Source: a virus
Length of the DNA stretch: 36,856 nucleotides
Direction: 5' to 3' (one strand)
Virus record (IMG/VR): IMGVR_UViG_3300046001_011620
Location: 1 to 36,856 of that record
The position numbers and the translations under genes were made by a program. The notes under the pieces were generated by a model. It made no database searches and was not told the origin of the DNA. It was given only the letters and a program-made list of their open reading frames with translations. Positions within the stretch are counted from its first letter, which is position 1. Each line of letters opens with the position of its first letter. Shown piece by piece: positions 7,943-16,089 of the stretch.

Positions 7943-10900
7943 CTAACGCCCCATCACACGCTGATTGTTCACCACATCCATCACGCGGGTCGGCAGCACC
8001 TCGCGGTCATGCAGTTCAATGCCATATTGGACGCCTTCAGCGACCATCTGACGGATCTCGGTATTGCCGGTCGCCCCATGAATATGGATGTGCTGCTCCA
8101 GCACACGCGGGCCGGAGCCCGAGCCGGAGCCCTCGGCATCACCGCCGCTGGACGAGGCGCTGCGCGCTTGCGACCAGGACGTTGGTGCGGACGATCCAAC
8201 GCCGATACCGCCGCCGTTGGCAAAGGCACGGGGGCCGCTGCCGCCGATAAAATCTATCAGCCGGTCCAGCGGCATGCCCGCGTTGAGCGCTTCCAAAAGC
8301 GGCAGCGCATTGGCGGTTGCTGCGGCATTGACGATGTATTCGCCGGTGGAGACCGCGATCAGGTGATTGTCCTCGCGCGGCCCACCAGCGCCGCCGATGC
8401 GCCCGCCGTCGGCTTTCTTCGGCGCGCCGCCAAAAAGGGAGCCCAAAATATCGCCAAAGAGCCCCCCACCGCCGCCGCCACCCGAGCCATTGAAAATCAT
8501 GTCGAACGCCGAGCTTGCCGCCATTTCGGCCATCTTGCCGATGATCTGACCCAGCGCATCCTTGAAGCTGTGCGCGCCAGTGAGCCAGCCGGTGAAGGCG
8601 GATTTCATAGTAGAGTTAAGCTCATCCTGCGCCGCTTTAGTCGCATCCAGCGCGGTCTTTTCGGCCATGCGCGTGCGGATCAGGCCCTCAAGTTCGGACC
8701 TTTGCGCGGTCGTGGAACCTTTAAGCTGTTCGGACTTTTCCAGCAGCTCACGCTTGACCGGGTCGGTTTCGCGCAACACAGCGAGTTCGCGCTCTTCTGC
8801 CCGGATCAGTTCAAGGACGCTGTCGGTTTCGGCCTTCTTGCCGCCGCCACCCGCAGTCGATGTGGGTTTTGTGCGCCCCAGCTGGATGTCGGTGTAATTC
8901 CCACCGTAAAGCGCACCGTCTTCCTTCGCTGCTGCCTCGCCTAAGACCCGCCCCTGACCGTAAGAGCGGTACTGATTGGCCAGATCGACAGTGCCGCCCG
9001 CCTTGTTGTTTTGCAGCCAGACCGCCGCCGATGCCGCGTCCCAAAGTGCTCCGCCCAGCGCAGATGCATCCGCAATCGCTCCGGACAGCCAGCCGCCGCG
9101 CGGGCCCGCAGCTGCGAGCCGATCCGCTTCATCTCCGGCAAGCCTCAAACCATCTGTGACGATAGTGGTGACACCAAACAAAGTCGCAAATTGTTGCCGC
9201 CCGTGTGCAACTGCGGCTGCAAATCTCTTGGTCTCTTCCGCAGCTTCACCGATCCCGGCCGCCATGTTGACTGCCGCGATTCCTCGGGCGGCATCCCAAG
9301 CGCGCATTGCCTTATCGGCCAAAGTACCTGTGATGCCCCGTGAAGCCAGCAACTCCACTTGGACCGCCCGCTCGGCAGCGACTCGCGCGTAAGATACTTC
9401 AAGGCTGTCTGCGCCGTATTTCGCCGTCAGAAGTACGATGCCCGCCTCGGCATTCAGCAGGGCTGTCATCTCCGCAGCCGAGGTTTTTGCCTTGTCGACA
9501 ATGCCGCCCTTGGCCTTGACGCTCTCGTTGATCTGATTTTGCAGACCAAGTTCTTCTGCCATAGTGGCCAAAAGCGACTTGACCTCGGGGGTCAGCAATC
9601 CCATCAACATCAGCTTTTCAGCCGTGGCGTCGACAGATTTAAGGATTTCTTCGCGCGTTTGCCCTTCGATCTCATTGATCGACGTCATTACAAACCGAGC
9701 CTCATAAAGGCTGTCAAGACCCATGTATTCGAACTTGGGGGCTTCGTTTCCGAGTCGACCAGCCATGTCGGACTGATACGCAAAATCCTTCATCGCGTCC
9801 TGAAGTCCGGTCGCATCCCGCATCTGGTTAATGGCAGCTTGCAGCGACTCGGCTTGAACCTGCTCGATCACGTCGAGGATGGTTTCAAACTCATTGCGGA
9901 TGGTGGTCGCGTCGGCGCTCATCCCGTTGAAGGTGTTTGCAAAGTTGAAACCTTGCATACGCTGCAAAACCGACGAGACCTCTCCGGCACCCTCCTTGAG
10001 GATTTTCAGGTCAAACGAGGCTTTCTTTGCTTCGTCCCCCAGCCCGATCAAGGCTTGAACTCCGTAGGCCGCCAGCGCGATGGCACCCATCGTCACCAAC
10101 GACATTGGGCTGACCATGGACATCAGCGCTCCCCGGATCGCCGGACCGAGGGACATGCCATCCTTCTTCATCATCTGAAAGACTTGGCTGACTTGCGTGC
10201 CCTGCTGCATCGCCATCATCATCGGGTTTTGACCAGCTGCCATCATCACCATGACGTCATTGGCTTGGAAGCCAAGCTGGGTCACATACGCTCCGGTGTT
10301 CTGCGCCACAGTGCCGACCTGGCGAAGTTGCCCGGAGAGCGGGGCCAACGATTGCGCCGCTCGTTCACGAGCTTGTCCCGCTCCGGTCGCGGAGATCGCA
10401 CCCAAGCGTTCGGCTTCGGCAATTTCGCGCAGTTCAAGTTCATATCGGCGCGATGCTGCAAACAGCGGATCAAACCGGGCGCGTAGATCATCGAGCGCTG
10501 CACCGTGCTGAAGCTGTGCGGCGATGCTGCCTCCCGTCGATCCGACCAATCCGGTATTGGACGCGATCAGGCGCTGGACAGTGGTCTCAATGCGCGCATT
10601 GGCGGCGGCGGCGATATCGGCGCTGGATGCGTATTGCGCCATATTGGCGATGATGCGATCCACAGAGCGGGTCAGCTGATCGTGCGCCAGTGCCGCTTCC
10701 ATTGAAGTCAACGCGCCCAGCTCTTCGGCGGTCGCGACATTGCGGATTGCGGCTTGGGCCTGCTCGAGTGCACCAGCAAGCGGGTTGATGGAAGTGCGCA
10801 GTGCAGCGACCGCCGAGTCGAACTCAACCGTATTGGTTACAGCCCTGAGCGTCTCAACGTCGGTTTTACCAACAGCGGCTCCAAGTGCGTCAACTCCGGT

Positions 10901-11038
10901 GGCTGCACCGCCTGCATCTTTGCCCGTGGCGAGCGCTGTTTTGCCCAAGCTATCGAGATCAGACCGAAGAGCAATTGCTTCCGCCCGCGCGGCAGCGGCT
11001 TTCATCTCAACCAGCATACTGACGCGCATATCACCCAC
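7943..11038 (-). CDS. Tape-measure protein
   Basis: The longest tail gene after the tip (1031 residues). It sets tail length and travels through the tube at injection. The first 300 residues are alanine-rich and helical, consistent with coiled coils. Around residues 290-330 is a hydrophobic, methionine-rich region (GALMSMVSPMSLVTMGAIAL) like the membrane-active parts of tape measures. The C-terminal third has glycine-rich linkers (GSGGGGGGGLFGDILGSLFGG) and the IAVSTGEYIVNAAA motif common at the ends of these proteins. The length implies a tail of roughly 150 nm by the usual 0.15 nm per residue rule. It overlaps the chaperone extension by 8 nt. Confidence 0.88.
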   Translation of the reverse strand: MGDMRVSMLVEMKAAAARAEAIALRSDLDSLGKTALATGKDAGGAATGVDALGAAVGKTDVETLRAVTNTVEFDSAVAALRTSINPLAGALEQAQAAIRNVATAEELGALTSMEAALAHDQLTRSVDRIIANMAQYASSADIAAAANARIETTVQRLIASNTGLVGSTGGSIAAQLQHGAALDDLRARFDPLFAASRRYELELREIAEAERLGAISATGAGQARERAAQSLAPLSGQLRQVGTVAQNTGAYVTQLGFQANDVMVMMAAGQNPMMMAMQQGTQVSQVFQMMKKDGMSLGPAIRGALMSMVSPMSLVTMGAIALAAYGVQALIGLGDEAKKASFDLKILKEGAGEVSSVLQRMQGFNFANTFNGMSADATTIRNEFETILDVIEQVQAESLQAAINQMRDATGLQDAMKDFAYQSDMAGRLGNEAPKFEYMGLDSLYEARFVMTSINEIEGQTREEILKSVDATAEKLMLMGLLTPEVKSLLATMAEELGLQNQINESVKAKGGIVDKAKTSAAEMTALLNAEAGIVLLTAKYGADSLEVSYARVAAERAVQVELLASRGITGTLADKAMRAWDAARGIAAVNMAAGIGEAAEETKRFAAAVAHGRQQFATLFGVTTIVTDGLRLAGDEADRLAAAGPRGGWLSGAIADASALGGALWDAASAAVWLQNNKAGGTVDLANQYRSYGQGRVLGEAAAKEDGALYGGNYTDIQLGRTKPTSTAGGGGKKAETDSVLELIRAEERELAVLRETDPVKRELLEKSEQLKGSTTAQRSELEGLIRTRMAEKTALDATKAAQDELNSTMKSAFTGWLTGAHSFKDALGQIIGKMAEMAASSAFDMIFNGSGGGGGGGLFGDILGSLFGGAPKKADGGRIGGAGGPREDNHLIAVSTGEYIVNAAATANALPLLEALNAGMPLDRLIDFIGGSGPRAFANGGGIGVGSSAPTSWSQARSASSSGGDAEGSGSGSGPRVLEQHIHIHGATGNTEIRQMVAEGVQYGIELHDREVLPTRVMDVVNNQRVMGR

Positions 11039-11402
11039 GACGGTTTAGCTCCTCAATAGCGCCGCTCTCGATGGCGCGCACATCTGCCCAAGTGTCGGGC
11101 GTTACAGTCAGTCCGGCGAGATGAAGCGCGGCGCGTGCGGCTCCATAATCGAGGCCCAGCCAAATTATCTTGGCTCCGCCTGGACCGGAGAGCGGCGCAG
11201 TGCGCCATTGGCTGGACACCGCGCACCACGCCTGCCACGCTGGCAAATGATCCTCCCAAAGCCCATCGGCATGGATGGCATCGTCAGTTTCAATCACCAG
11301 CCCAAAGACGCGGGCGGATTCGGCGAGACGGTCAGCGTCGGTGGGGCCGCGTCTATCTTGGGCAAAGTCACCGCGCGCCCAACCGGCACCCGCCCAGATC
11401 AG
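11031..11402 (-). CDS. Frameshift extension of the tail assembly chaperone (DUF1799-like)
   Basis: This reading frame has no stop from the slippery site at 11402 to 11031, and its C-terminal 88 residues resemble DUF1799 proteins found after tail chaperones. As a separate gene it would have to start at a GTG at 11297 with no clear ribosome site. It is best read as the T part of a G-GT pair: a -1 slip just before the stop of the upstream gene joins 108 residues of G to 123 residues from this frame (231 in all). In lambda, GT binds the tape measure and recruits tube subunits; that role is inferred here. Confidence 0.75.
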   Translation of the reverse strand: MIWAGAGWARGDFAQDRRGPTDADRLAESARVFGLVIETDDAIHADGLWEDHLPAWQAWCAVSSQWRTAPLSGPGGAKIIWLGLDYGAARAALHLAGLTVTPDTWADVRAIESGAIEELNRRG

Positions 11403-11725
11403 TTTCCCCGGCGCTGGCCAGCGAGCTCCTGCACAAAGGTGTTAAAGAGGGCCGCACGCACGGCCATGTCCCCCAGCAACGCGATACGGTTTTCTGGATT
11501 AACATCGAAGGGCGCATCGTCGCTGTTGACCAAGCCTTCCCAGCCCATAAAGACCTTATCGAGATAGGCGTCTTCAAGCTCGGGAGTGCCAAGGGCCATC
11601 CCCTTCAGAGTGTCCCGGTCGAACGCAATGAAGTGCCCCACAAAGCTATTATCGGCGGTCACTTCGATACCGGGATACACCACCTTTACAGTGGCCTTAA
11701 ACGGTCGATTTTTAATAAATTTCAT
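11399..11725 (-). CDS. Tail assembly chaperone (gpG-like)
   Basis: 108 residues, directly after the tail tube gene and before the tape measure, the standard place for the tail chaperone. It coats the tape measure during tail assembly and is absent from the virion. The last sense codons before the TGA are GGA AAC, and with the preceding G they form a perfect slippery heptamer, so this is the unshifted product. The sequence is compact (KATVKVVYPGIEVTADNSF) and typical of the family in size and place, though identity is inferred mainly from context and the frameshift. Confidence 0.72.
   Translation of the reverse strand: MKFIKNRPFKATVKVVYPGIEVTADNSFVGHFIAFDRDTLKGMALGTPELEDAYLDKVFMGWEGLVNSDDAPFDVNPENRIALLGDMAVRAALFNTFVQELAGQRRGN
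11402..11408 (-). other. -1 programmed ribosomal frameshift site GGGAAAC
   Basis: On the minus strand the zero-frame codons CGG GGA AAC TGA end the chaperone gene. GGGAAAC fits the X XXY YYZ rule exactly and touches the stop codon. After a -1 slip the next codon is CTG at 11400-11402, and the frame is open to 11031. This is the expected arrangement for tail chaperone genes of long-tailed phages. Confidence 0.78.
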
Positions 11726-11737
11726 CGCGGAGCCCTT

Positions 11738-12676
11738 TTAGGTAAAAGCCAACGACGCTTGGTCGTTGCCGGTGGCGGCGACGGGCAATGGCACGCCCGC
11801 CAAGCTGTTTTCGACAATGCCGTCCTGATCATCGAGCCCTTCAGGGCGTGAGAGTTGAACAGCCGGCATATTTAGCGTGCAAATCTTGCCAGCGCCGGTG
11901 CCGTGGACCAGTATGATGGCGGCCGTGCTTGCCGCCGCCGCAACCGCGATTGGGTTGAAGGTGCCAAGAGCGGGAGTCTCAATGGTGAACTTAACCGACT
12001 CCTTGGCATCGGTGATGATGATCGACTCCGATCCGATCAAGAAGCGCGGCTTAACTTCGTTGCCTGCATCAAAAGTGACGCTGCGCAACACGAGTGCCGT
12101 GCCGCCAAAGGTGAAGGTTGGGGTGTTGGCAGAGGTCGCGACCTGCGGGATCTGGCTCAACTGCGTGCCCAGCGTGACAGTCGGGATGGCGACCGTCGTT
12201 GGTGCCGTCCACAGGCCGGTCATCTCGAACGCCAGCACGACAATGCCCTGCGCGTTGAGCTTGTAGCTGAAAGTGCCGCGCGCGCCGACCAACTTGTAAA
12301 GCTGGCCGTCCAAATACCAGTAGATTGTGCAGCTTTCCTGAGTGCCAGAATGCGGCGTGTAGGTCACCGAGGTGCTGGCGACCAAAACCTGCGCCCATTT
12401 GCAGGCGCGCAGCAAAGGACCGAAAGCCGGGGCCGTGCCCGCAACGCCGGAGCCTTTGAGTTCAACCTCAAACGAGATCGACATATGCAAGCCAACCGGC
12501 ACGGTAGGATCGGCGCTGAAATAGGGCCGGTCATAGTCCCGCTTTACGTCCGTGCCCTTCATCGGGTTGATCTTGACGTTCTGCGCAAGGATGGCGTTGG
12601 CAGCGCCGGTTGGAACCGGATCGGTGCCATAGACCGTTTCTGCTTTCACCAGAAGCGCTTGGAGCCGCATAAACAT
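11738..12676 (-). CDS. Major tail tube protein
   Basis: 312 residues, starting at ATG 12676 behind AAGGA. The N-terminus (LQALLVKAETVYGTDPVPTG) and the repeated beta-strand pattern are typical of the tail tube family seen in non-contractile tails. No tail sheath gene precedes it, unlike Mu itself, which shows that the tail module is of the B3/D3112 or gene-transfer-agent type. It should be one of the most abundant virion proteins. Confidence 0.8.
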   Translation of the reverse strand: MFMRLQALLVKAETVYGTDPVPTGAANAILAQNVKINPMKGTDVKRDYDRPYFSADPTVPVGLHMSISFEVELKGSGVAGTAPAFGPLLRACKWAQVLVASTSVTYTPHSGTQESCTIYWYLDGQLYKLVGARGTFSYKLNAQGIVVLAFEMTGLWTAPTTVAIPTVTLGTQLSQIPQVATSANTPTFTFGGTALVLRSVTFDAGNEVKPRFLIGSESIIITDAKESVKFTIETPALGTFNPIAVAAAASTAAIILVHGTGAGKICTLNMPAVQLSRPEGLDDQDGIVENSLAGVPLPVAATGNDQASLAFT

Positions 12677-12677
12677 A

Positions 12678-12887
12678 TCAGACGTCCTTCTGTTCGGTCA
12701 CGCCCACGTCCGCCGCGCGAGCGGAGCGACCGGGCTTAGCGGGAGCGGCGTCGGCCGGAGCGCTGGCGATGATGTCACCCGCGTCATCGATAGGCTGGCC
12801 TTCCTCGTTCACACGGGTCAGCGACCCATCGGCATTGCGCATGTAGCTGCCGCCAGATGTCGGCAGCGGATGGTCTCTAGATGTCAT
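12678..12887 (-). CDS. DUF2635-like small protein (Mu gp38 type)
   Basis: 69 residues, overlapping the gp37-like gene by 4 nt. The segment HPLPTSGGSYMRNADGSLTRV is the recognisable core of the DUF2635 family, found between gp37 and the tail genes in Mu-like prophages. The C-terminal half is alanine/proline-rich and disordered. Function unknown; probably a minor joining or assembly factor. Confidence 0.65.
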   Translation of the reverse strand: MTSRDHPLPTSGGSYMRNADGSLTRVNEEGQPIDDAGDIIASAPADAAPAKPGRSARAADVGVTEQKDV

Positions 12888-13318
12888 GTGGCGATCCTCA
12901 GTTGGTCGGCGATGGAAAAGGAAATTTCGTAGCTGAAGGCTCCGGTCTCAGCCTTTGCCAAGGTGCTGCGTCGGAACACGACCACACCCACCTTGCCGCC
13001 AAGCGCCCAGCCCGCCAGCGCTGCAATGATGTCATCGATCAGCATCGACAGCCGGGGCAGCGCGCGTTGGCCGCTGGGGTCCTGAGTGCGCAACGTCAGG
13101 ATGCAGGAAAAGTATTCGTCGATGTTTTGGATATACAGGCTCGTCGCGGCCGTGGCCTTGCCACCGATGATCGCAGCAGGAACGACATGCACGAAAGGCG
13201 TGGTTTGTGGCGAGTTCCCCGATGCGGTCAGAACGGCGAATTCTGCGGCCCCGGCGACGCGTTGGCCCAAATCCGGCACGCGGTCCTTCAGGCGTTGAAT
13301 GATGGGCTCAAGGTCCAT
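12884..13318 (-). CDS. Mu gp37-like head-tail joining protein (DUF1834)
   Basis: 144 residues in the exact place of Mu gp37, sharing a 1-nt overlap with the gp36-like gene. The beginning MDLEPIIQRLKDRVPDLGQRVAGAAEF fits the family. Proteins in this place act at the neck, between head and tail, probably as a tail terminator or joining protein. No catalytic motif seen. Role inferred from order. Confidence 0.7.
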   Translation of the reverse strand: MDLEPIIQRLKDRVPDLGQRVAGAAEFAVLTASGNSPQTTPFVHVVPAAIIGGKATAATSLYIQNIDEYFSCILTLRTQDPSGQRALPRLSMLIDDIIAALAGWALGGKVGVVVFRRSTLAKAETGAFSYEISFSIADQLRIAT

Positions 13319-13746
13319 CAGATGTAGCCCTTCATATTGTCAGCGGTGAAGGGTCGTTCGCGATCCGTCACCTGCACGCCTTGGGCGTTGTTCGATGCGG
13401 GCTCGATGCCTGCCGCCTGAATGCGAATGGTACCGGTGCCGAAATCCCGCAGCATTTTCAGCGCGGTGTCATAATCTTTGCTGATCTTGTCGTCGGGCGT
13501 GTTGATGTGCAGCTTGTAGATCGCGATTTGCAGCGCCAGATCGGTCACGTTTGGCGGCACTTCCGAAAGCGGCAGGATGTACCGCGTGGCAAGATAGCCG
13601 TCGATCATCGCGTCGGTATCGGTCAGCGCCCGCGCAATCACTGATGCGTCCACCAAGCCGGTCGCGACGGCCCCACGATCAGTCAAAGCGACAAGCATTG
13701 CTTCCCCGAATCGTTCCGTCAGTTTGGCTTGGGTGGCATAGGTCAC
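13318..13746 (-). CDS. Mu gp36-like protein (DUF1320), head completion
   Basis: 142 residues. MTYATQAKLTERFGEAMLVALTDR at the start and the segment IDGYLATRYILPL match the DUF1320/gp36 family of head completion (adaptor) proteins. It sits two genes after the major capsid protein, as in Mu. It is mostly helical and likely docks under the portal. The start ATG 13746 lies 82 nt after the stop of the small membrane gene, with a hairpin in the gap. Confidence 0.82.
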   Translation of the reverse strand: MTYATQAKLTERFGEAMLVALTDRGAVATGLVDASVIARALTDTDAMIDGYLATRYILPLSEVPPNVTDLALQIAIYKLHINTPDDKISKDYDTALKMLRDFGTGTIRIQAAGIEPASNNAQGVQVTDRERPFTADNMKGYI

Positions 13747-13778
13747 GGGGTTTCCTCATTACTGCGAAAATGGTTGCC

Positions 13779-13811
13779 GGGGGCGGCGCGAGGCGATCAA
13801 AAACCGCCCCC
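13779..13811 (-). terminator. GC-rich hairpin in the gap before the gp36-like gene
   Basis: GGGGGCGG (13779-13786) and CCGCCCCC (13804-13811) are perfect complements around a 17-nt loop. On the minus-strand transcript it follows the gene at 13829-14107. There is no U-run, so it may be a partial terminator or an mRNA stability element. It uses the same arm sequence as the hairpin at 14709-14732. Confidence 0.45.
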
Positions 13812-13828
13812 GCCCAAACGATAGGAAA

Positions 13829-14107
13829 CTAGCCTGCAAGCATCTGCACTGCCGGGCGGCCCAGAAAGCCGTGGACGCGCACACCGCCGACTTGGCGACC
13901 GTTCAAAGCCGTCGCGGCCATCCCAATCCGGCGGGCGGGTTGCGCCTGCTTTGCGAGGCGCGGGATATAGTCGATGGCCCAGACCGTCACCTCACGCATG
14001 AGGGTGCCAAAACGGACAACCAGATCACAAACGAACGGGGCGGCCACTGCCCACGCAGCTGAGGCCAAAGCAAACGCAAACATCGAGAGAGAGACGATAC
14101 GGTGCAT
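13829..14107 (-). CDS. Small protein with N-terminal signal or membrane segment
   Basis: 92 residues from ATG 14107, chosen because AAGGA lies about 7 nt upstream; an ATG at 14161 is in frame but lacks a ribosome site. The N-terminus MHRIVSLSMFAFALASAAWAVAAP looks like a signal peptide or one transmembrane helix. The rest is basic and unrecognised. It is not part of the standard Mu head set. Hairpins with the same arms lie on either side of this gene and the gp35-like gene. Unknown function. Confidence 0.5.
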   Translation of the reverse strand: MHRIVSLSMFAFALASAAWAVAAPFVCDLVVRFGTLMREVTVWAIDYIPRLAKQAQPARRIGMAATALNGRQVGGVRVHGFLGRPAVQMLAG

Positions 14108-14286
14108 GGAGCATCCTTGAGATTCAGGGTTTAACGGTGACCGTACTCTCCGGTCTGTCACGGTCTCCTTGACCCCGTTGCATCCCGCTTCGCGGCGGGC
14201 GCGCCTACTTGGATCGGCTGTCGGCGGGGTTTCTGGTTCGGCCCGTTTGCCCTTCAGCTTCGCGATTGATCCTTTCGCTCGGAATT
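14108..14286. other. 179-bp gap with no supported gene
   Basis: Nothing with a good start and ribosome site is visible. On the minus strand the frame of the following small gene stays open across most of this gap, giving a Lys/Pro/Arg-rich linker-like sequence, but without a start codon of its own. A short CCGC-TTC-GCGG hairpin lies around 14190. No copy of the 21-bp activator site is present. Confidence 0.4.
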
Positions 14287-14676
14287 TCAGTAAGGCGCGG
14301 CAACGATACCAACGGTCAGCATCAGGTCACCGCAGAGCGCCTCGATCTCGGCTTGGGTCAGTTCGCCGAGCGGAATCGAAGTGGGCTCGATGGTGAAATG
14401 CCGACCGACGCGCCAACGCCCTTGCAGCGGACCTTTGACGACGACGGTTTGCTCCTTCCGCAGGCTGGTCTCAAAATCGGCAACAGGACTGGCTTCGGCG
14501 GCGGTTGACGTCTCATCGCCCACCGCTTGAGCCGGTGCGCCAACCCCCGTCGCAGGCAATGTCGTGTCAGCTTCCACCTCTTTGGGTGCGCTGATGATAT
14601 CGGGCACAGGATCAGCTGCCGCCTCGACCGAGGCGGGCGGTTGGGTCTCATCGATTGCAGGTTTCGCTTTGGCCAC
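14287..14676 (-). CDS. Mu gp35-like protein (HI1506 family)
   Basis: 129 residues placed directly after the major capsid gene, like Mu gp35. The first two thirds are Ala/Pro/Glu-rich and probably disordered. The C-terminal third (WRVGRHFTIEPTSIPLGELTQAEIEALCGDLML) is the conserved part: a short domain seen in HI1506-type proteins of Mu-like prophages. Possible roles are head decoration or joining. Function not known. Confidence 0.65.
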   Translation of the reverse strand: MAKAKPAIDETQPPASVEAAADPVPDIISAPKEVEADTTLPATGVGAPAQAVGDETSTAAEASPVADFETSLRKEQTVVVKGPLQGRWRVGRHFTIEPTSIPLGELTQAEIEALCGDLMLTVGIVAAPY

Positions 14677-14708
14677 GGGGTGCTCCTATTGGCTTCTCGG
14701 CTTGATGA

Positions 14709-14732
14709 AGGGGGCGGGCATGACCGCCCCCT
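14709..14732 (-). terminator. Perfect 9-bp hairpin after the major capsid gene
   Basis: AGGGGGCGG (14709-14717) and CCGCCCCCT (14724-14732) pair perfectly around a 6-nt loop, 20 nt after the capsid stop codon on the minus strand. It has only a short T-run (TT) behind it, so it is likely a partial terminator or a stem protecting the capsid mRNA end, giving more capsid than downstream products. Confidence 0.6.
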
Positions 14733-14752
14733 CTGATAAAACCGACCAGCGC

Positions 14753-15646
14753 TTAGGCCAGCCACGGCACGACCAGCAGTTCTGCCGTGCCTTTCCATTC
14801 GTTGGTGACACCACCCGTGCCATATTCCGAGTTGAGCAACTGGCGACCGGCGCTCTCCAATGAGGGCGGCACGACAAGCAGGTTCGGCACCAAGCCCAAC
14901 GGCCCGCCACCGTCCGCCTTCATGCTTTGAATACCGGCGCGCGCGATGGCGTAGTTTGCCGGGCTCAACGTTTGCTTAGAGCCCCAAGCGAGCTGCGGCA
15001 GGCCGTAGCCAACGTTGCACCGCATATCGACGCCGTAGACGAACTCGTTCCGCTCGAAGACGTTGTCGTCTTTCTCATTGTCTTTCGCGGTGAAGGAAGG
15101 TGCCTTGCGCTCTTGATAGATGATCGGCTTCAGTGGCCGGTTGGTGCACATCAGGAACCAAGGCGCACCCGAACCGGCGTCGGTGTTGGCGTAGGTGCCC
15201 ATCGAGCCGTCCGCCAACATGATCGGGTGGTCAGTGTCAAAGAAATATTGGCCATCCCAGCAGTTGGTGGCGAAGCCAGCTTTCAGCAGACCCCAAACCA
15301 GTTCCTCAGGCAGGCGCGCCGCGCCGTCGCCCATCATGGAAAAGCCGTCCGAGTACATGCCGAGGTTGTCGTCTTCGATATTGTTGCGGTTGACCGAGAT
15401 GGTTTTCTCGAAATGCTTGTTCATCAGCGTGTAGGAAGCTTCCGACAAGTTATCGATCTGCCGTTGGCCGATCCATTCACGCAGACCAGTCAGGCCCTTC
15501 ATCCAGCCATAGGTGTTCAGGGCGGTGCTCGACTTAACAGTTTTGGCGACGCGGTCCTTGAGCTTGGGAACGGCGTCAAAGGCATTCTGGTATTCGGTAT
15601 TGAAACCGACGCGCAGAGCCTGAAGAGCGGTGTTTGTAATCAGCAT
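14753..15646 (-). CDS. T: Major capsid protein (Mu gpT-like)
   Basis: 297 residues. The N-terminus MLITNTALQALRVGFNTEYQNAF is strongly typical of Mu-like major head subunits, as are GLREWIGQRQIDNLSEASYTL and the NRNNIEDDNLG stretch. It forms the icosahedral shell (HK97 fold in the family). It comes after the protease/scaffold and cement-like genes, as in Mu. A strong hairpin follows it. High confidence. Confidence 0.93.
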   Translation of the reverse strand: MLITNTALQALRVGFNTEYQNAFDAVPKLKDRVAKTVKSSTALNTYGWMKGLTGLREWIGQRQIDNLSEASYTLMNKHFEKTISVNRNNIEDDNLGMYSDGFSMMGDGAARLPEELVWGLLKAGFATNCWDGQYFFDTDHPIMLADGSMGTYANTDAGSGAPWFLMCTNRPLKPIIYQERKAPSFTAKDNEKDDNVFERNEFVYGVDMRCNVGYGLPQLAWGSKQTLSPANYAIARAGIQSMKADGGGPLGLVPNLLVVPPSLESAGRQLLNSEYGTGGVTNEWKGTAELLVVPWLA

Positions 15647-15657
15647 GCCTGTGATCC

Positions 15658-16089
15658 TTACGAGAGCGTTGCGCGGGTGAGGGCTTCGTCCAGGCGGACG
15701 AAGACGCCATTGGCATCCACATCAACCACGATGCCTGCGGGGGAACGGGTTGCGCTGGCGCTGGTTTTGGCGACCGTCTGGTCATCGACGATGTAGCAAA
15801 CGGTGCCGATATCGGCGATTGCGATCAGATCGCCCGAGGCCGAGTTGGCGTATTGAAACACGCCCTCACGGAAAGTCTGAGGCGTGACGCCAGCCGTAGT
15901 GCTGAGGCCGGGCGCTTCCGCGCGGCCTGCGCCGAACGAGCCGGTCGCAAGCGCGCCTTTGATCAGCTGGCCTGCGACGTTGCGCATCAAAAGCGAGCCC
16001 GCGTAGATCGTCTGGTTCGCGCCCAGAAGGCCCGAACGGTCGCCCGCTGCAAGCTGCTTGGTAGAGCGGTTATCGGTCAAGGCAGTCAT
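15658..16089 (-). CDS. Head decoration (capsid cement)-like protein, DUF2190-like
   Basis: 143 residues between the Mu I-like protease and the major capsid gene, sharing a 1-nt overlap with the former. Small residues dominate, with a KQLAAGDRSGLLGANQTIYAGSL start and a beta-rich C-terminus (AGIVVDVDANGVFVRLDE) like cement proteins that bolt onto capsid trimers. Mu has gp33 in this place. Family match moderate. Confidence 0.62.
   Translation of the reverse strand: MTALTDNRSTKQLAAGDRSGLLGANQTIYAGSLLMRNVAGQLIKGALATGSFGAGRAEAPGLSTTAGVTPQTFREGVFQYANSASGDLIAIADIGTVCYIVDDQTVAKTSASATRSPAGIVVDVDANGVFVRLDEALTRATLS

Noticed and set aside
9359-10486. 375-codon plus-strand frame opposite the tape measure
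   Set aside because: Shadow of the tape-measure gene; composition is unnatural and there is no promoter or ribosome site.
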